Below, one piece after another: positions 61,421 to 64,000 of a stretch of 64,000 nt of DNA. Position numbers and translations under genes: made by a program. Under the pieces are notes generated by a model. It had not been told where the DNA came from. It was given only the letters and a program-made list of their open reading frames with translations, and ran no database searches. Source of the stretch: Sphingomonas turrisvirgatae (GTDB taxonomy: Bacteria; Pseudomonadota; Alphaproteobacteria; Sphingomonadales; Sphingomonadaceae). The stretch covers positions 1-64,000 of the forward strand of contig NZ_MDDS01000015.1 of assembly GCF_001721295.1 (NCBI RefSeq), written 5' to 3'. The number at the start of each line of letters is the position of its first letter. The stretch's first letter is position 1.

Positions 61421-61918
61421 ATGTACGCCGCACGAGCCAAGCGCACCTATCCTTCGATCTGGCGGGTGATTCTGGCTTTTGTGGTGGTCCCGGGCGCAGC
61501 CGCCTTGTTGATGGCTATTGTTATGCCAGCATACGAGGGCATCACTGATCCGCTTGAACGGATCTGGCGGAGCGCTGTGGCATTTGCCGTGTTTGGCGCT
61601 TACCCTCCAGCTTTCATCATCGGGCTCCCGGCGTTCTTCATGTTACGCCGACACGTCGATGCGACGATCATCAACTGCGCTGCAACTGGTGCAGTGGTCG
61701 CCGCTCTTCCCTGGCTCGTGCTCGCGCTGCTCAGTCGACCGGACAATGCGAGCATTGGTGGACGATCAACCGTCATCAACGGATCTTTGACCGCTTATGG
61801 ATGGCTGATGAACTTCTATTACGTCGGCCAGATTGCCCTTCTAGGCACTATTGCAGGCGCGCTGTTTTGGTTCATTGCTGCGGCTGGCAGCCGAGCCGGC
61901 AAGGTAGAACAGATATGA
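61421..61918 (+). CDS. Passenger membrane protein between IS halves
   Basis: 165 residues with about four transmembrane helices (VILAFVVVPGAAALLMAIVM, VAFAVFGAYPPAFIIGLPAF, AVVAALPWLVLALL, GQIALLGTIAGALFWFIAA). The N-terminus is basic and cytoplasmic-looking. No family recognised. It lies between the IS110 transposase region and the second half of the IS5 transposase, so it was carried in or trapped by recombination between mobile elements. Confidence 0.55.
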   Translation: MYAARAKRTYPSIWRVILAFVVVPGAAALLMAIVMPAYEGITDPLERIWRSAVAFAVFGAYPPAFIIGLPAFFMLRRHVDATIINCAATGAVVAALPWLVLALLSRPDNASIGGRSTVINGSLTAYGWLMNFYYVGQIALLGTIAGALFWFIAAAGSRAGKVEQI

Positions 61919-61984
61919 TTGTGCGGAAGGAAAGAGGCTGAACGGTCTACCGCACAGCCTATTGACCTGAGAACTCCCATGTGA

Positions 61985-62413
61985 GGGGGCCTTGCCCGTC
62001 TGATTGGTCGCACCAAAGGCGGCATGAACACCAAGCTCCATGCCATCGCAGATGCGAACGGCCGCCCGTTGAGCTTCTTCATGACGGCGGGTCAGGTCAG
62101 CGACTACACCGGCGCGGCAGCGCTGCTCGACGACATGCCCAAGGCGCAATGGCTGCTCGGCGACCGCGGCTACGACGCCGACTGGTTCAGAGATGCGCTC
62201 CAGGCAAAGGGCATCCAGCCGTGCATCCCGGGCCGGCGGTCCCGCAACGAGCCTGTCAGGTATGACAAGCGCCGCTACCGGCGTCGCAGCCGCATAGAGA
62301 TCATGTTCGGCCGCCTCAAAGACTGGCGACGCGTCGCAACCCGCTACGATCGCTGCCCAACCGTCTTCTTCTCCGCCATCGCCCTCGCTGCCACCGTCAT
62401 CTTCTGGCTGTGA
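61985..62413 (+). pseudogene. IS5-family transposase, C-terminal half
   Basis: Begins in frame after the inner insertion (GGLARLIGRTKGGMNTKLHA), with the second Asp in WLLGDRGYDADW and the Glu in RSRIEIMFGRLKDWRRVATR. Joining 59872 to 61985 restores one reading frame of about 250 codons. Internal ATG 62024 could only produce an inactive fragment. Confidence 0.82.
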
Positions 62414-62432
62414 TCAACGAGTCCTGACCCTA

Positions 62433-62590
62433 GGAAACTCCCAACTGCGACCGTCCTCGATAAGGTACTCGTTGCACCCCGGTTGTGGATACGTTGGCAG
62501 ATCAACTATCTGCTCGGCGCGCCGGCGATCCTCGGAATTGCGATCTATTACGCGCACTACCTCGGGTTCGATACTCTTGTAGATGTGTAA
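62433..62590 (+). pseudogene. Small two-helix membrane protein gene, 3' part
   Basis: Continues the protein begun at 59364: a short soluble segment (KLPTATVLDKVLVAPRLWIR) and a second transmembrane helix (YLLGAPAILGIAIYYAHYLG), ending with TAA at 62588-62590. Its 3' end overlaps the convergent transglycosylase gene by 34 bp. Function unknown; proximity suggests a conjugation or plasmid-transfer role. Confidence 0.7.
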
Positions 62591-63474
62591 GCGAGTAACT
62601 GGACCCCCCTGCCCCGGAATTCCTGTCGACCCACTGCCAAACCGGCGGTCTGAATCGATGCTGTCCTGAACGATCCGGTGCTCCACCCTCGAGTGATCGC
62701 TGCGACATAGTCCATCGTCTCGCGAAACGGCGGAATACGGCGCATCGATCGAACGCGTCCTGGACCTGCATTGTACGCGGCCAAGGCTAGATCGACCCGC
62801 TTGAACTCATCCAGATGCGCGCGGAGGTATCTGGCCCCTCCCCTCAGGTTCGACAACGGATCTCTCGAATTGAAAACCCCAAGTCCACGCGCTGTACCGG
62901 GCATCAATTGGGTAAGGCCAACGGCGCCCTTCGGTGATACGATCAATGGGTCATAGCGGCTTTCCTGGGCCACCAGTGCATCGAAAAGCCCGACTGGCAC
63001 ACCAGCTTCGCACGCCACGGCCTGGATCAAGGGGTAATATTGAGCCCGCCGAGCTTCGAGCCAGCCTGGAAAATCGCCGCGTGGACGGTAGGGTGTGATT
63101 GAGCAAGCCTGTGGGGTGTAGAGATAACTTGCCATATCGGACATCGCTGCCCGGCCAGCTCCCCCCGAAACCTGGCCAGTCTGCATCCAAAGGGGCACCG
63201 ATATATGCGACGTGCTTATTGCCTCCTCTTGGGGTTCCATTACGGGGCTGCCGAATGATCTGAAGTCATTGCCTAAAACGGCTTCCATGCTTGGTACTGG
63301 CGGCGTTCCGTCTGTTGGCATACCCCGCATTCTCGGGCCCACATCGATGACGGCTTCAACTGCCTGCCCATCAAATGTCATTACCTCGGCCTGCTTAGCT
63401 GCCGATGTTTGCGCCCATAGCAGTGCCATAACACTACCCACTACGCATAAGCTCGAGTTCGATCGCGTGTTCAT
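62557..63474 (-). CDS. Lytic transglycosylase (SLT type, VirB1/conjugation-like)
   Basis: 305 residues. An N-terminal signal-like segment (VVGSVMALLWAQTSAAK) directs export. The SLT domain (about 150-265) shows LFDALVAQESRYDPLIVSPK with the catalytic Glu, GAVGLTQLMPGTARGLGV and LALAAYNAGPGRV. Such enzymes open peptidoglycan for type IV secretion or conjugation. A C-terminal ~40-residue tail is unassigned. No other transfer genes are within the window, but the location at a plasmid region suggests a transfer operon nearby. Confidence 0.8.
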   Translation of the reverse strand: MNTRSNSSLCVVGSVMALLWAQTSAAKQAEVMTFDGQAVEAVIDVGPRMRGMPTDGTPPVPSMEAVLGNDFRSFGSPVMEPQEEAISTSHISVPLWMQTGQVSGGAGRAAMSDMASYLYTPQACSITPYRPRGDFPGWLEARRAQYYPLIQAVACEAGVPVGLFDALVAQESRYDPLIVSPKGAVGLTQLMPGTARGLGVFNSRDPLSNLRGGARYLRAHLDEFKRVDLALAAYNAGPGRVRSMRRIPPFRETMDYVAAITRGWSTGSFRTASIQTAGLAVGRQEFRGRGVQLLAYTSTRVSNPR

Positions 63475-63581
63475 CGATCATTGAACATCATGTTTCGATC
63501 AACCGCACAACGTGGAAAAAAATTCCACTATCTCCCAGTGCTTGATCCAGACTAGGTCAGGCAAACCCCCTGTGGGTAGCA

Positions 63582-63668
63582 GCTAGCTCACAGATATCTG
63601 CTGGTTGGGTATCAGCTAGCTATCACATAGGTAGCGGTTGCCAAACTGCTAGAGAGCGGCTAGCTATC
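63582..63668. promoter_or_regulatory. Three GCTAGCT motifs upstream of the second ParA gene
   Basis: GCTAGCT occurs at 63582, 63615 and 63659; the last two extend to GCTAGCTATC. They fill the 223-bp gap before a ParA-like gene and are palindromic at the core (AGCTAGCT). They may be an operator or partition site. Confidence 0.55.
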
Positions 63669-63697
63669 CAGTCGTTCGAACTATCACAGGATCGGTC

Positions 63698-64000
63698 ATG
63701 GCTGCTGTCGTAGCATTCGTCTCACAAAAAGGCGGTGTAGGAAAAAGCACCTTGGCAAGAGCCCTTGCTCGCGAGGCGGCGGCAGGCGAACTGCGGGTTA
63801 AAATCGCCGATCTCGATACTCAACAGGGCACTTCGGTCGATTGGCACCGAGCACGCCTTGGCATCTCCATCGAGCCGATTGTGTCGGTTGAGGCATTCAA
63901 AACCGCGTCTCAGGCCCTGGCCGCTGCAGACGGCTTCGATCTGCTTATCATCGACGGCCCCGCTCGGACCAGCAAAGCTACACTTGAAATTGCACGGTCA
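63698..64000 (+). CDS. ParA-like ATPase, 3' end outside window
   Basis: The first 101 residues are visible. VAFVSQKGGVGKSTLARALA is a deviant Walker A motif, IADLDTQQGTSVDWHRARL the A' region and FDLLIIDGPARTSKATL the Walker B region. There is no N-terminal helix-turn-helix, so it is a short type Ib-like ParA, unlike the ParA at 6861-8063. It could belong to a second partition module or to the conjugation region. Confidence 0.82.
   Translation, partial: MAAVVAFVSQKGGVGKSTLARALAREAAAGELRVKIADLDTQQGTSVDWHRARLGISIEPIVSVEAFKTASQALAAADGFDLLIIDGPARTSKATLEIARS

Larger units (their letters stand above)
59482..62430. mobile_element. IS5-family (IS427-like) element, itself interrupted
   Basis: The ends are inverted: the left starts GGGTCAGGACCCATTGAT, the right, read inwards, GGGTCAGGACTCGTTGAT (16 of 18 identical). 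TA is duplicated on both sides (59480-59481, 62431-62432) in a CTAG-like context, as for IS427-group elements. Without the inner insertion the IS would be about 840 bp. Its transposase gene is split by 2,112 bp of other DNA. Confidence 0.82.

Noticed and set aside
1..64000. tRNA or rRNA genes
   Set aside because: None of the conserved cloverleaf or rRNA sequences was seen on either strand; a tRNAscan run would settle it.

Overview
The window is GC-rich, densely packed DNA that reads as part of a large alphaproteobacterial plasmid, most likely from a sphingomonad (Sphingomonas/Sphingobium/Novosphingobium group). The basis is a RepA of the Pfam RepA_C type with an adjacent divergent parA-parB pair and iteron origin, an RHE_PE00001/DUF1612-type protein, a PRTRC-type JAB-ThiF pair, an HWE histidine kinase, and many IS families common in that order. 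The species call is inference.

Layout. 1-2.1 kb: end of a Mu/TniA-type transposon (transposase plus TniB ATPase). 2.4-5.6 kb: tyrosine recombinase, DUF1612-type and DUF4238-type genes. 5.6-9.9 kb: plasmid core, with parB and parA on the minus strand separated by three copies of an 18-bp palindrome, an origin with six direct iterons, a DnaA box and an AT-rich stretch, and repA on the plus strand. 10-18.8 kb and 27.3-28.5 kb: a long co-directional plasmid cassette. It holds a Toprim primase broken by one TGA, a truncated N6-adenine-type methyltransferase, a DpdA/tRNA-guanine-transglycosylase-like protein, a JAB protein, a ThiF/E1-like protein, two PP-loop (PAPS-reductase-like) proteins, a Mom-like protein and several unknowns. 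I read it as a candidate DNA-modification cassette.

An 8,500-bp Tn7-like transposon (18814-27313, 5-bp duplication CGCTG) sits inside the second PP-loop gene. Its five genes (tnsA, tnsB, tnsC, tniQ and a primase-helicase of the TOTE type) form one translationally coupled operon. TnsB has Cys where the second catalytic Asp should be. 28.5-36.7 kb: acetyltransferase, Phd/PemK-like toxin-antitoxin pair, a broken ssb joined to a 5'-truncated dnaE2, and an XRE-ImmA/DUF4411 pair. 36.7-42.9 kb: defence island with a SPARTA-type TIR-APAZ and short Argonaute pair, a HEPN-motif/zinc-ribbon gene overlapping an integrase, and vapBC.

43-58.4 kb: IS-scarred mosaic. It contains a resolvase, truncated lysR and patatin genes around an IS481 remnant, a thioesterase-DyP peroxidase-unknown-catalase operon with a divergent TetR regulator, an IS1182 transposase, an HWE kinase with receivers (one broken), a secreted S1 protease and two lipoproteins. 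57.8-62.6 kb: Tn3-type resolvase and tnpA remnant, then an IS5-family element inserted with a TA duplication into a small membrane-protein gene; that IS is itself split by an IS110 element plus a passenger gene. 62.6-64 kb: a conjugation-type lytic transglycosylase and the start of a second ParA gene preceded by repeated GCTAGCT motifs.
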